Of a stretch of 64,000 nt of DNA, positions 9,090-19,279 are shown piece by piece. A program made the translations under genes and the position numbers. This DNA is from Pseudomonas frederiksbergensis (lineage in GTDB: Bacteria; Pseudomonadota; Gammaproteobacteria; Pseudomonadales; Pseudomonadaceae). Every line of letters starts with the position of its first letter. Position 1 is the first letter of the stretch. The notes under the pieces were generated by a model. It worked only from the letters and a program-made list of their open reading frames with translations. It was not told the DNA's origin and did not search any database. The DNA is taken from positions 4,270,501 through 4,334,500 of the forward strand of contig NZ_FNTF01000002.1 in the NCBI RefSeq assembly GCF_900105495.1, written 5' to 3'.

Positions 9090-10158
9090 GTTCGCCTGGC
9101 CGTGGATCTTTGCCCTGTTGCCGCTGCCGTGGCTGATGCGCATCGTGCTGCCTGTCGCCGACAGCGGCGAGCCGGCGCTCAAAGTCAGTTTCCTCGGCGA
9201 CCTCGAAGGCCTGGTCCGCCGCCGCGCCCGGGCCAACCTGCCCGCCTGGCGCCAACAGGCACCGTTCATTCTGCTGTGGCTGTTGCTGCTGATCGCCGCG
9301 GCGCGCCCGCAATGGCTTGGCGAACCGCTGCCCATCGCCGCCAGCGGTCGCGATCTGCTGGTAGCGGTCGACGTGTCCGGCTCGATGGACTTCCCCGACA
9401 TGCAATGGCAGGACGAAGAAGTCAGTCGACTCACACTGGTGCAGCATTTGCTCGGTGATTTCCTTGAAAGTCGCGACGGCGATCGCGTGGGCCTGATCCT
9501 GTTCGGCAGCCAGGCCTATCTGCAAGCACCGCTGACATTCGACCGGCACACGGTGCGCGTGTGGCTCGACGAAGCGCGGATCGGCATCGCCGGCAAGAAC
9601 ACCGCCATCGGCGATGCCATCGGCCTGGCCCTCAAGCGCCTGCGCCAACGCCCGGCACAAAGTCGCGTACTGATCCTGGTCACTGACGGCGCCAACAACG
9701 GTGGCCAAATCGACCCGCTCACGGCGGCGCGGCTGGCAGCCAGCGAAGGCGTGAAAATCTACACGATCGGTATCGGCGCCGATCCGGAGCAAAGCGGCAC
9801 GTTGGGTTTTCTGGGCGTCAACCCGAGCCTCGACCTCGACGAACCCTCCTTGATGGCGATCGCCGAAGCCACCGGTGGCCAGTATTTTCGCGCCCATGAT
9901 GACAAGGAGCTGCAAGCGATCAAGGACACCCTCGACAAACTGGAGCCGGTAACCCAGCAACCGACTCAGGCCCGCCCGGCTCAGGCGTTGTACCACTGGC
10001 CTTTGGCAATGGGGTTGCTATTGAGCATGCTGCTGGTGGTTCGCGAGCGCTGGCCTGATAACCCGTTGCGGCGACTGTTCACCAAGGATCTTTTGCAAAC
10101 TCAACTGCCTGACTGGCGCCAGCGGCTCAAGCGCCTGCGCCTGCGGAGGCGCCGATGA
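9082..10158 (+). CDS. VWA-domain membrane protein (BatA-like)
   Basis: 358 residues: two N-terminal membrane segments (the second is APFILLWLLLLIAAARP near residues 55-71), a von Willebrand A domain, and a final membrane helix (PLAMGLLLSMLLVVR). The metal-ion-dependent adhesion site is intact: D-x-S-x-S in AVDVSGSMDF near residue 95, a T in GKNTAIGDAIG and D in ILVTDGANNGG. This fits BatA, whose VWA domain binds partners in a metal-dependent way at the periplasmic face. Start and stop overlap both neighbours, consistent with translational coupling. Confidence 0.92.
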   Translation: MFEFAWPWIFALLPLPWLMRIVLPVADSGEPALKVSFLGDLEGLVRRRARANLPAWRQQAPFILLWLLLLIAAARPQWLGEPLPIAASGRDLLVAVDVSGSMDFPDMQWQDEEVSRLTLVQHLLGDFLESRDGDRVGLILFGSQAYLQAPLTFDRHTVRVWLDEARIGIAGKNTAIGDAIGLALKRLRQRPAQSRVLILVTDGANNGGQIDPLTAARLAASEGVKIYTIGIGADPEQSGTLGFLGVNPSLDLDEPSLMAIAEATGGQYFRAHDDKELQAIKDTLDKLEPVTQQPTQARPAQALYHWPLAMGLLLSMLLVVRERWPDNPLRRLFTKDLLQTQLPDWRQRLKRLRLRRRR

Positions 10159-11894
10159 GCGCGCTCTGGCCGTACTTGTTCCGCCCCTGGTGGTTGCTGT
10201 TATTGCCATTACTCGGCTGGTTGCTCTGGCAACTCTGGCATCGGCAGAAACGCGCCGGGCGCTGGCAGATGATTCTGCCGCCGGCCTTCCATGCCGCGTT
10301 GCTCAGTGGCGGCAACGGTCGCGACAGCAAATTGCCGTGGGTCATCCTGGGATGTGCCTGGGTGCTGACCGTTCTGGCGCTGATCGGACCCAGCTGGGAA
10401 CGTGTCGAGCAAGCCAGCCAGAAACCCGCCGATCCGCTGGTCGTGGTCCTGGAGCTGACCCCGGAAATGCTCGCCACCGACGTCTCCCCCAACCGGCTGG
10501 AGCAGTCCCGACGCAAGCTGTTCGATCTTCTGGAAAACCGCAGCGATGCCCAGACCGCGATCATCGTCTACTCCGGCAGCGCTCACACGCTGGTGCCACT
10601 GTCGGATGACCTGTCGACCAGCCGCAATCTATTGGATGCCCTCAAGCCTTCGCTGATGCCCCAAGTGGGACATCGCGCCGATCTGGCGGTGACCAAGGCT
10701 CTTGCCCTGCTGGAACAGGGTGCCCTCGGCGAGGGGCGGATCCTGCTGATCGGCTCAACCTTGACCGAACTGGAACGCCAGGGGATCCAGCAGGCGCTGG
10801 ACGGCAAGTCGACACAATTTCTGATGATTGGCATCGGCACTGCCGAAGGCGCGCCGATTACCCAGGAGGACGGCAGTTTTCTGAAAGACGATCAGGGCGC
10901 GATTCTGGTGCCGCATCTGGATGAGCCAAGCCTGAAAGCCTTTGCCAACGACCTGGACGGACGCTATACCCACGCACGCCTGGACGATGCCGACCTGCGC
11001 GCCCTCGGCTTGCTCGAGGGGCCACGCATGCTGCGCAACGACGGCCAGACCTTGCGCCTCGATACATGGGCCGATCAGGGTTACTGGCTATTGTTGCCGT
11101 TGCTGCTGCTGGCGGCGTGCGCCGGTCGTCGCGGCTGGCTGTTCTGCCTGCCCCTGCTGTTTTTACTGCCACAACCGAGTTATGCCTTCGACTTCAAAGA
11201 TTTGTGGCTGCGAGCAGACCAACAAGGTCTGATCTTGCTCAAGCAGAAGCGCCCGGCCGAGGCTGCGCAGCATTTCGAAGATCGACAATGGCAAGGTGTC
11301 GCGCGCTACGAAGCTGGCGACTATAGCGGTGCCGCCCAGCGGTTCGCCGAAGGCAGCGACGCCCACGCCCACTACAATCGTGGCAACGCCCTGGCCAAAA
11401 GCGGTGAGCTGGAAGCCGCGCTGGATGCCTACGATCAAGCGCTGGAGCGTCAACCGGATTTGCGTCCGGCCCTGACCAACAAAGCGTTGGTGGAAAGCCT
11501 GCTCAAGCAGAAAAACACTTCACCGCCCGTTGATCCGGACAAAAACACTGACAACCAGACCGAGCCCCCCACGCAAGAACCGCCGCCGGGCGCGGCCACG
11601 CAAGCGTTGGATGAGGGCGAACCGAAAACCGACGGCCAACAAACCACGGCGGACTCAGACCCACAGAGCAAAACGCCGCCGAAAACCGGCACCAACGAAG
11701 TCCCGGGCAGCGAGCTGGGGAATGAAGACAGCACCCGACCACCAATGCGCCCGGCCAACGATAGCATCGAGGGCGAACAGCGCCAGGCGCTGGAACAATG
11801 GCTGCGCAAGATCCCGGATGACCCGGGTGAATTGCTCAGGCGCAAATTCTGGTACGAACAGCAACAACATCAGGATCAGGAAAAAACTCGATGA
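10155..11894 (+). CDS. VWA and TPR membrane protein (BatB/BatC-like fusion)
   Basis: 579 residues: an N-terminal membrane segment (WLLLLPLLGWLLWQLW), a second near residues 58-75, a VWA domain, a helical pair near 310-345, then a TPR-like region (ARYEAGDYSGAAQRFAEG, HYNRGNALAKSGELEAALDA) and a Pro/Thr/Gln-rich acidic linker up to about residue 540. It joins BatB and BatC functions in one chain, as is common in pseudomonads. The position equivalent to the metal site reads LELTPEM instead of D-x-S-x-S, so metal binding by this VWA domain is probably weak or lost, unlike the neighbour at 9082. It overlaps both adjacent genes by 4 bp. Confidence 0.9.
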   Translation: MSALWPYLFRPWWLLLLPLLGWLLWQLWHRQKRAGRWQMILPPAFHAALLSGGNGRDSKLPWVILGCAWVLTVLALIGPSWERVEQASQKPADPLVVVLELTPEMLATDVSPNRLEQSRRKLFDLLENRSDAQTAIIVYSGSAHTLVPLSDDLSTSRNLLDALKPSLMPQVGHRADLAVTKALALLEQGALGEGRILLIGSTLTELERQGIQQALDGKSTQFLMIGIGTAEGAPITQEDGSFLKDDQGAILVPHLDEPSLKAFANDLDGRYTHARLDDADLRALGLLEGPRMLRNDGQTLRLDTWADQGYWLLLPLLLLAACAGRRGWLFCLPLLFLLPQPSYAFDFKDLWLRADQQGLILLKQKRPAEAAQHFEDRQWQGVARYEAGDYSGAAQRFAEGSDAHAHYNRGNALAKSGELEAALDAYDQALERQPDLRPALTNKALVESLLKQKNTSPPVDPDKNTDNQTEPPTQEPPPGAATQALDEGEPKTDGQQTTADSDPQSKTPPKTGTNEVPGSELGNEDSTRPPMRPANDSIEGEQRQALEQWLRKIPDDPGELLRRKFWYEQQQHQDQEKTR

Positions 11895-13531
11895 CCCGCT
11901 TCACCACTTTCTCGTTCGCATTGCTGCTCTGCACTGTTCAGGCCCAGGCTGCGGGGCTGGTCGCCAGTGTGGATCGCAGTCGCCTGAACAGCGGCGAAAC
12001 GGTTGAACTGACCCTGGAAACCAACGATGTCACGCAGTTCGGCAAGCCTGATCTGACACCGCTGGAGGCGTTGTTCGAAGTGCGCGGCAGCCGTCAGGTC
12101 AACCAGCTGACCACCCTGAACGGCGATAACCGTGCGACCACTCGCTGGATCATTACCCTGCTACCTCGGCAGAACGGCAGCGTGGTGATTCCGTCACTGC
12201 AACTGGGGGACGTACAGAGCCAGTCGATTAGCGTGCAAGTGGTCGAAACCGAAACCCAGGACAGCCCGACCAAACAGGCTCCGGTGTTCATCGACGCCAG
12301 CCTCGATCAAAACAGCGTGTACGTACAAGCCCAGGCGATCCTGACCCTGCGTATCTACCATTCGGTGTCGCTGTACGACGACAGCAGCCTGCCCCCTTTG
12401 CAAATCCCCGATGTGCGCATCGAGCAACTGGGCGAGGCGCGCACCTACGAAAAAGACATCAATGGCCTGCGTCACGGCGTTATCGAGAAGCGCTACGCGA
12501 TCTACCCGCAACACAGCGGTGAGTTGGTCATTCCACCGCAGGTATTCAATGCCGCACTGGTGGACGCACAGCCTGCCAAGGACGCCGTCGCGCAGGCACC
12601 GAAATCCGGCAAACTGATGCGTGTCAGCTCCGCCGAGATCCTGCTGACGGTCAAGGCCAAACCCGCCTCCTACCCGGCCGACGTGCCGTGGCTGCCGGCC
12701 CGTAGCCTCAGCCTGAGCGAAAGCTGGAACCCAGAACCGGGGCATGCGCAGGTGGGTGATTCGTTGACCCGCAGTCTGACCGTAAAGGCTGAAGGCCTGG
12801 ACAGTTCGCAGTTGCCGCCGCTGCCTGCCACCGACGTCAACGGCTTGCGCCGCTACCCGGATCAACCGGTGCTGGGCAATCAGAACAGCGAGCGCGGCCT
12901 GATCGGCAGCCGCGAAGACCGCGAAGCCCTGGTGCCAACGCGTGCTGGCGCAATCGAGTTGCCAGCGGTCGAAGTCGTCTGGTGGAACACCTTCGAGGAC
13001 CACCTCGATCACAGCAGCCTGCCGGCTCAAACCCTACCGGTGGCGAACAATCCGAGCCTGATGGTCGACACCCCGACCGGCATGCCTCAAGTCTTTTCCG
13101 CGGCCGACAACGAAGCCCTCTGGTGGTGGAAACTCAGCACCTTGATCCTGGCCTGCACCACTCTGCTGGGCTTCGGCCTCTGGTGGCGCGCCCGTTGGCA
13201 ACCGGCAATCCTGCGCGCGGCGCAGACCGGCCCGAGCCCGCGCACCGTACTCGACGATCTCAAGCGCGCCTGTCAGGCCAACGACTCCCACGCCACCCGC
13301 CAGGCCCTCGACGCCTGGGCCCGCCAACAACCGGAAACCCTGGCCGATATGGCGGCACGCTTTGTGCCGTTGTCCGACGCCCTCGATGGCTTGAACGGTG
13401 CGCTCTACAGCGAAACCGGCCAGCATTGGCAAGGTGAAGACCTGTGGCGGGCGATCAAGGCGATTCCAATTGCCGAGCGGGTTCAGGACCCGGTGGGCGA
13501 CAGTGGCCTCCCGCCGCTCTACCCCAAATAA
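11891..13531 (+). CDS. BatD-like protein
   Basis: 546 residues with a Sec signal peptide (MTRFTTFSFALLLCTVQAQA), a long periplasmic region with repeated beta-rich domains as in BatD (LVASVDRSRLNSGETVELTL is the typical first strand set), and one membrane segment near residues 415-435 (LSTLILACTTLLGFGLWW). A cytosolic helical tail follows. It is the last gene of the moxR operon and probably anchors or presents the VWA proteins at the periplasmic side. A family B REP pair follows 20 bp after the stop. Confidence 0.9.
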   Translation: MTRFTTFSFALLLCTVQAQAAGLVASVDRSRLNSGETVELTLETNDVTQFGKPDLTPLEALFEVRGSRQVNQLTTLNGDNRATTRWIITLLPRQNGSVVIPSLQLGDVQSQSISVQVVETETQDSPTKQAPVFIDASLDQNSVYVQAQAILTLRIYHSVSLYDDSSLPPLQIPDVRIEQLGEARTYEKDINGLRHGVIEKRYAIYPQHSGELVIPPQVFNAALVDAQPAKDAVAQAPKSGKLMRVSSAEILLTVKAKPASYPADVPWLPARSLSLSESWNPEPGHAQVGDSLTRSLTVKAEGLDSSQLPPLPATDVNGLRRYPDQPVLGNQNSERGLIGSREDREALVPTRAGAIELPAVEVVWWNTFEDHLDHSSLPAQTLPVANNPSLMVDTPTGMPQVFSAADNEALWWWKLSTLILACTTLLGFGLWWRARWQPAILRAAQTGPSPRTVLDDLKRACQANDSHATRQALDAWARQQPETLADMAARFVPLSDALDGLNGALYSETGQHWQGEDLWRAIKAIPIAERVQDPVGDSGLPPLYPK

Positions 13532-13551
13532 CCACTGCCACCGCATTCCCT

Positions 13552-13682
13552 GTAGCAGCTGGCGAAGCCTGCGTTCGGCTGCGCAGCAGTCGTAAAATCG
13601 GCACATGCGGTGTATCAGACAAGCCATGCAAGCTGGTTCTACGACTGCTGCGCAGCCGAACGCAGGCTTCGCCAGCTGCTAC
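13552..13682. repeat. REP inverted pair, family B
   Basis: GTAGCAGCTGGCGAAGCCTG is inverted against CAGGCTTCGCCAGCTGCTAC, with inner arms around CTGCGCAGCAGTCGT. It closes the bat operon and is closely similar to 19280-19410 and 55767-55910. Confidence 0.9.
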
Positions 13683-13789
13683 AGGGTTGTGGTGTTGACC
13701 ACCTGCAACGTGTTTGCCAGTAAACTCCCTCCCCTTTAGCCGCCATCATTTTCCTCGCGGCCATCACCTTATTTCCTACGGAGTTCACC

Positions 13790-15034
13790 TTGCGTCTGTT
13801 TCACACCTCCGACTGGCACCTTGGGCAAAACCTGCACGGCCAGGAACGCGATTTCGAACACGCCTGCTTTCTCGAGTGGCTGCTGCGCCAGCTGAAGCTG
13901 GACCAGCCTGACGTGCTGCTGATTGCCGGCGATATCTTCGACACGGTCAACCCGCCGGTCAAAGCCCAGGAACGCCTCTACGATTTCATCGTCAGCGCCC
14001 ATGAACAACAGCCGAAGCTGACCATCGTGATGATCGCCGGCAACCACGATTCCGGTTCGCGGATCGAACTGCCCGCGCCGTTGATGCGACGTTTGCGTAC
14101 GCATGCGCTGGGTCGTGTGCTGTGGCTGGATGACGGTCAACTCGACGCTGAACGCCTGCTGCTGCCATTGCCGGATGCCAAAGGCAAAACCGTCGCCTGG
14201 TGCCTGGCGCTGCCGTTCCTGCGCCCCGCCGAGGTGACTGGCGCGCATTTGGGTGACAACTACCTGCGCGGTATCGGTCAGGTTCACGAATGGTTGATCG
14301 AAGCGGCCAATGCCAAGCGCAAACCGGGACAAGCGCTGATCGCCATCAGCCACGCGCACATGGCCGGCGGTTCGGTGTCGGAAGACTCCGAGCGCAGCCT
14401 GATCATCGGCAACGCCGAAGCACTGCCCGCCAGCCTGTTCGGGCCAAGCATCAGTTACGTCGCCCTCGGTCACTTGCACAAGCCGCAGAAGGTCAATGGT
14501 GAAGAGCGCATCCGCTACAGCGGCTCGCCGATTCCGTTGTCGTTCTCCGAGATTGGCTATCAGCACCAGATTCTCGACATCACACTGAAAGGCGAAACCC
14601 TGGTCAGCGTCGAACCCAAGCTGATCCCCCGGGCGGTGAATCTGCAACGCATCGGTCCCGCGCCATTGGCGGAGATCCTCCTGCAACTGGCCGACCTGCC
14701 GAACATCGACCTGCTGGCCGATATCCAGCGCCAGCCTTGGCTGGAAGTTCGGGTGCGCCTCGATGAACCGCAACCGGACTTGCGATATCAAGTGGAAACC
14801 GCCCTGCAAGGCAAAGCCGTGCGCCTGGTGCGGATCGCCGCTGAATACGCCGGCAACGGCAGCCGCGATGGCGTGGATGACGGCGCGACCTTGATCGAGC
14901 TTGACCAGCTCTCACCTCAGGAGTTGTTCAGCCGCGCCTGGCAGGACAACTACGGCAGCGAGGTCGACGAGCAAACCCTCAAGGACTTCGCCGAGTTGTT
15001 GCAAGACGTGCAGATGGAGAGCGAACAACCATGA
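13790..15034 (+). CDS. sbcD: Exonuclease subunit SbcD (Mre11-type nuclease)
   Basis: 414 residues from a TTG with a well-placed GGAG, because only this start keeps the first metal-binding motif TSDWHLGQ (D8, H10). The other phosphoesterase motifs follow in order: LLIAGDIFDT, MIAGNHDSG, ISHAHMAGG and ALGHLHKPQ. With SbcC it forms the SbcCD complex, a double-strand exonuclease and hairpin endonuclease that removes DNA palindromes and blocked ends. The stop overlaps the sbcC start (ATGA). The abundance of inverted REP pairs in this genome gives the complex natural hairpin substrates (inference). Confidence 0.96.
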   Translation: MRLFHTSDWHLGQNLHGQERDFEHACFLEWLLRQLKLDQPDVLLIAGDIFDTVNPPVKAQERLYDFIVSAHEQQPKLTIVMIAGNHDSGSRIELPAPLMRRLRTHALGRVLWLDDGQLDAERLLLPLPDAKGKTVAWCLALPFLRPAEVTGAHLGDNYLRGIGQVHEWLIEAANAKRKPGQALIAISHAHMAGGSVSEDSERSLIIGNAEALPASLFGPSISYVALGHLHKPQKVNGEERIRYSGSPIPLSFSEIGYQHQILDITLKGETLVSVEPKLIPRAVNLQRIGPAPLAEILLQLADLPNIDLLADIQRQPWLEVRVRLDEPQPDLRYQVETALQGKAVRLVRIAAEYAGNGSRDGVDDGATLIELDQLSPQELFSRAWQDNYGSEVDEQTLKDFAELLQDVQMESEQP

Positions 15035-18000
15035 AGATCCTCGCGATCCGCCTGAAAAACCTCGCCTCACTGGCCGGGCCTTTTGAAATCGACTTTACCG
15101 CTGAGCCGCTGGCCAGCGCCGGTCTGTTCGCGATCACCGGGCCGACCGGCGCCGGTAAAAGCACCTTGCTCGACGCCTTGTGCCTGGCGCTGTTCGGTGC
15201 TGTGCCTCGGCTGAGCAATGCCCAGGTGTCTGCCAAAGCGCCAGATGCCGACGGCGAGATCAGCACCGGCGACCCGCGCACGTTGCTGCGTCGTGGCACA
15301 GGTGAAGGGTATGCCGAAGTCGATTTCGTTGGCATCGATGGCCGTCGCTACCGCGCTCGCTGGGAAGCTAATCGCGCCCGCGAGAAGGCCAGCGGCAAGC
15401 TGCAAGCCAGCCGTCAGAGTTTGCGCGACATCGATCTGGATCAACTGCTGGCCAGTCAGAAAGTTGAATTCAAAACCCAGCTCGAATCTGTACTGGGCCT
15501 GAACTTTGAGCAATTCACCCGTGCGGTGCTGTTGGCTCAAAGCGAATTCAGTGCGTTCCTCAAGGCTAACGACAACGAACGTAGCGAACTGCTGGAGAAA
15601 CTCACCGACACCGCGTTGTATACGCGCCTCGGTCGCCGGGCGTTCGACAAAACCAAAGAGGCTCGCGACACCCACAAACTGTTGCAGGACCAGGCCACCG
15701 GCGTGACGCCGTTGTCGCCGGAGGCCCGGGCGGAACTCGATGAACGCTTCAACGAGGCTCAGCAACAACTCAAGACCCAGCAAGCGCAACTCAAGCAATT
15801 GGAACTGCAACACACCTGGCTCAAGGACTTGCGTCAGTTACAGGACGAACAACAGAGCGCCACCGAACAACTGCAAGCGGCCCGGCAGCACTGGGAGGGC
15901 CTGTCCGGCGAACGCTTGAAGCTGACTCGCCTGGAACAACTGGCCCCGCAACGGCACCAGTTCGCCCGCAAGACTGAGCTCACCGCCCAGCTCACACCGC
16001 TGGCAGCGCAAATTCAGCAACACACTCAACAGCAAGCCGAGCTGAACGAGCGCCAGACGCAACTCGAAAACAGCCTCAGCACTGCGCAGACCGCGCTGGT
16101 CGAGGCGCAAAGCCAACACACCTCAAGCGCTCCGCTGCTGCGTCAGGCCTTCGAAGAGCAAAGCACCCTCGCCCGTCTGGTCAAGGATGCCAGCCGCAGT
16201 GCCGACCTCAAGCAGCAGGCGGAATTGGCCTGCACTCAGGGCCAAAACACGATCCAAGGCTTGCTCGACCAACAGAAACAGGTCGCCGAACGTTTGCAGC
16301 GGATTGCCGGGGAGCTTGAGCAAAGCACCCCTCTGGCGCCCTTGAGCGATGCCTGGAACGCCTACCGTGATCGCCTGCAACAGCTGATGCTGATCGGCAA
16401 TCGCCTGAACAAGGGCCAGGCCGAACTGGCCGCCCTGGAACAAAGCGCCGCTCGCGCTGCCGAGGACCTGTCCACTCAGCGCCAGAACCTTGAAGTGCTG
16501 TACAAGGAGGCCGGCGCCGAACCGGAAGCGGTGGCCGAGCAGATCCAGATTCTCGGGAGTCTGTTGCAAGATAACCGCAAGCAGCAGCGGGCCTTAGAGG
16601 AACTGACGCGCCTGTGGGCCAGTCAGCAGGAACTGGACAAACGCGCGTCCGAGCTCCAGCAGCGTCAGATGATCGCTCAGCAAGAACGAGAACGTCTGAC
16701 CCAGGAGGGTGTGAAAGCCAAGAGCGAATTGCTCGTCGCCGAACAGACCCTGACCGTCACCCGCGAACTGCTGGAACGCCAGCGCCTGGCTCGCAGCGCC
16801 AGCGTCGAAGAACTGCGCGAGCAGCTGCAGGACGATCAGCCATGCCCGGTTTGTGGCAGCCCCGACCATCCTTATCATCAGCCCGAAGCCCTGCTGCAGA
16901 GCCTTGGCCGGCATGATGAAAGCGAACAGGCCAACGCCCAAAAAGCCGTCGACCTGCTGAAAGAACAGCTCACTGACCTGCGCGCTGAAGTGGGCGGCGT
17001 GATTGCCCAGCAAAAGGAGTTGCTGCAGCAACAAGAACACCTCGCGACCCAGCAACAGAGCCTGGCGCCGAGCCTTGAAGCACATCCGTTAGCTGCGCAG
17101 CTGCTCACGCAGGATGCGGCTAAACGCGATGCCTGGCTGATGCAGCAAAACAATCAGTTGAACCAAAGCATCGCTCAAGACGAACAACGGCAAACCGCCC
17201 TGCTCACCTTGCAGCAAGACGCCGCGCGCCTTCAACAGCAACTGCGTAGCGCTGAAGCGGCGAGCCAACAAGCAGCCCAACACCTGGCCAACCAGCAACG
17301 TGAGTTGAGCAGCGATCGCCAGCGTCTGGACGAGGAATTGACGGCGTTCAGCACCCTGCTCCCGGCCGATACGCTGCAAGCGCTGCGCAACGAACCGGCC
17401 GCGACCTTCATGCAGTTGGACCGGCAGATCAGCCAGCGCCTGGAGCAACTCGATCAGCAACGCGATGAACTGGGCGAACAGCAACAACGGCAGCAGACGC
17501 TGGAGAAAGAACAGGACCGCCAACTCACTCGCCTCCAGCAGTTGGAAACGGCCCGCCAGCAGTTCACCGCCCTCGCCGACCAGCAACAGGCCTGCCAACA
17601 AAAACTCAGGCAATTGCTCGGCGAACACAACAGCGCCGAGCAGTGGCAGCAGCAACTGGATCAAGCCGTCGAACAGGCGCGCAATGCCGAGGCGACCGCC
17701 AATCAGGAACTGCAAGCCGTGCGTACGCGGCTGGTGCAGTTGGGCGCCGAACTCAAGGCCCAGCAGGAACGCGCGCAGGCACTGGAAGCTGAAGATCGCG
17801 AGCTGAGCGGCAAGATCGCCGACTGGCGCGCTTTGCATCCGGAACTGGATGACGGTGGCCTGGAAGCTCTGCTGAGTGTCGACGACCAGCAGGTCAGCGA
17901 ACTGCGCCAGCAATTGCAGCAAAGCGAAAAAGCCATCGAACAGACCAAAGTCCTGTTGCAGGAACGCGATCAACGTCTGCTCAATCACCAGGCACAACAC

Positions 18001-18672
18001 AACGGCAATCTCGACGCCGAACAACTGGCGACAGCGCTTGTCGAGCTGCAAAACCTGTTCACCGCCAGCGAACACCGTTGCGCCGAACTCCGCGCCCAAC
18101 AGGCCGAGGATCAGCGCCGGCAAAACGCCAATCAGGCCCTTGCGCAGCAGATCGCCGACGCCTACACCGAATACCAGCGCTGGGCACGTTTGAATGCACT
18201 GATCGGTTCGGCCACGGGCGACACCTTCCGCAAGATCGCCCAGGCCTACAACCTCGACCTGCTGGTGCATCACGCCAATGTTCAGTTGCGGCAACTGGTG
18301 CGGCGCTATCGCCTCAAGCGTGGCGGCAGCATGCTTGGGTTGTTGGTGATGGACACCGAGATGGGTGATGAACTGCGTTCGGTGCATTCGTTGTCCGGCG
18401 GCGAGACGTTCCTGGTATCGCTGGCCCTGGCGCTCGGTCTGGCATCGATGGCATCGAGCACGCTGAAAATTGAATCGTTGTTCATCGACGAAGGCTTCGG
18501 CAGCCTCGATCCGGAATCCCTGCAACTGGCCATGGATGCGCTCGACGGCTTGCAGGCGCAGGGACGAAAAGTCGCGGTGATTTCACACGTGCAGGAAATG
18601 CACGAACGGATTCCGGTGCAGATTCAGGTGCGCCGTCAGGGCAACGGCCTGAGTACGCTGGAGGTGAAATGA
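15031..18672 (+). CDS. sbcC: Exonuclease subunit SbcC (Rad50-type ATPase)
   Basis: 1213 residues: Walker A GPTGAGKS at 37-44, two long Gln/Glu-rich coiled coils, the zinc hook CPVC at 605-608 in the middle, then the ABC signature LSGGE near 1121-1125 and Walker B LFIDEGFGSLD near 1150. This is the full order expected of Rad50/SbcC, which dimerises through the hook and drives the SbcD nuclease. The Gln-rich coiled coil gives strong simple composition in the DNA (CAGCAA/CAACTG), which explains the long antisense frames opposite it. It overlaps sbcD and the following GST gene by 4 bp each. Confidence 0.96.
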   Translation: MKILAIRLKNLASLAGPFEIDFTAEPLASAGLFAITGPTGAGKSTLLDALCLALFGAVPRLSNAQVSAKAPDADGEISTGDPRTLLRRGTGEGYAEVDFVGIDGRRYRARWEANRAREKASGKLQASRQSLRDIDLDQLLASQKVEFKTQLESVLGLNFEQFTRAVLLAQSEFSAFLKANDNERSELLEKLTDTALYTRLGRRAFDKTKEARDTHKLLQDQATGVTPLSPEARAELDERFNEAQQQLKTQQAQLKQLELQHTWLKDLRQLQDEQQSATEQLQAARQHWEGLSGERLKLTRLEQLAPQRHQFARKTELTAQLTPLAAQIQQHTQQQAELNERQTQLENSLSTAQTALVEAQSQHTSSAPLLRQAFEEQSTLARLVKDASRSADLKQQAELACTQGQNTIQGLLDQQKQVAERLQRIAGELEQSTPLAPLSDAWNAYRDRLQQLMLIGNRLNKGQAELAALEQSAARAAEDLSTQRQNLEVLYKEAGAEPEAVAEQIQILGSLLQDNRKQQRALEELTRLWASQQELDKRASELQQRQMIAQQERERLTQEGVKAKSELLVAEQTLTVTRELLERQRLARSASVEELREQLQDDQPCPVCGSPDHPYHQPEALLQSLGRHDESEQANAQKAVDLLKEQLTDLRAEVGGVIAQQKELLQQQEHLATQQQSLAPSLEAHPLAAQLLTQDAAKRDAWLMQQNNQLNQSIAQDEQRQTALLTLQQDAARLQQQLRSAEAASQQAAQHLANQQRELSSDRQRLDEELTAFSTLLPADTLQALRNEPAATFMQLDRQISQRLEQLDQQRDELGEQQQRQQTLEKEQDRQLTRLQQLETARQQFTALADQQQACQQKLRQLLGEHNSAEQWQQQLDQAVEQARNAEATANQELQAVRTRLVQLGAELKAQQERAQALEAEDRELSGKIADWRALHPELDDGGLEALLSVDDQQVSELRQQLQQSEKAIEQTKVLLQERDQRLLNHQAQHNGNLDAEQLATALVELQNLFTASEHRCAELRAQQAEDQRRQNANQALAQQIADAYTEYQRWARLNALIGSATGDTFRKIAQAYNLDLLVHHANVQLRQLVRRYRLKRGGSMLGLLVMDTEMGDELRSVHSLSGGETFLVSLALALGLASMASSTLKIESLFIDEGFGSLDPESLQLAMDALDGLQAQGRKVAVISHVQEMHERIPVQIQVRRQGNGLSTLEVK

Positions 18673-19265
18673 ATACGCTGTATTCCTTCCGCCGCTGCCC
18701 CTACGCGATGCGGGCGCGCATGGCCCTGCGCTACACCGGGGTTGCGGTGAACATTGTCGAGGTCAGCCTGAAGGCCAAACCTGCCGAAATGCTCGCGCTG
18801 TCGAGCAAAGGCACGGTGCCGGTGCTGAGCGTCGACGGTCAGGTGATCGATGAAAGCCTGGCGATCATGCACTGGGCCCTTGCGCAGAACGATCCGCAGG
18901 ATTGGTTGCTCAAGGATGATCCTGTCGGCCAGCAACTGATCACCGAGCTGATTGAAGAAAACGACCAGGTGTTCAAGGTTCACCTGAATCGCTACAAGTA
19001 CGCCGAGCGATACCCCGAGCAGCCAATGACGGTTTATCGAGCTGAGGGCGAGGTGTTTTTGCGCAGGCTCGATGAGTTGCTGGAGGGACGCGACTACTTG
19101 CTGGCCGAGCATCCGAGCCTGGCGGATGTGGCACTGATGCCGTTCGTGCGGCAATTCGCCCATGTGGATCGCGAGTGGTTCGGGCAATCGCCCTATCACC
19201 GTTTGCAGGCCTGGTTGCAGCGGTTTCTGGAGTCGGAGCTATTTACTGACGTGATGCGCAAGTAG
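18669..19265 (+). CDS. Glutathione S-transferase family protein
   Basis: 198 residues with an N-terminal thioredoxin-fold GST domain that begins MNTLYSFRRCPYAMRARMAL. The C-P-Y-A motif near residues 10-13 is glutaredoxin-like. The cis-Pro stretch KGTVPVL and the DESLAIMHWAL helix bind glutathione in this family. An all-helical C-terminal domain contains YLLAEHPSLADVALMPFVRQ. Because its ATG overlaps the sbcC stop it is probably the third gene of the sbcDC operon, although no functional link to DNA repair is evident. The substrate is unknown; a thiol or disulphide reaction is likely given the Cys. Confidence 0.9.
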   Translation: MNTLYSFRRCPYAMRARMALRYTGVAVNIVEVSLKAKPAEMLALSSKGTVPVLSVDGQVIDESLAIMHWALAQNDPQDWLLKDDPVGQQLITELIEENDQVFKVHLNRYKYAERYPEQPMTVYRAEGEVFLRRLDELLEGRDYLLAEHPSLADVALMPFVRQFAHVDREWFGQSPYHRLQAWLQRFLESELFTDVMRK

Positions 19266-19279
19266 CCGCACCGATCCCT

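Noticed and set aside
17089..18525. 478-codon minus-strand frame opposite sbcC
   Set aside because: Leu/Gln-rich mirror of the coiled coil; no start signal.
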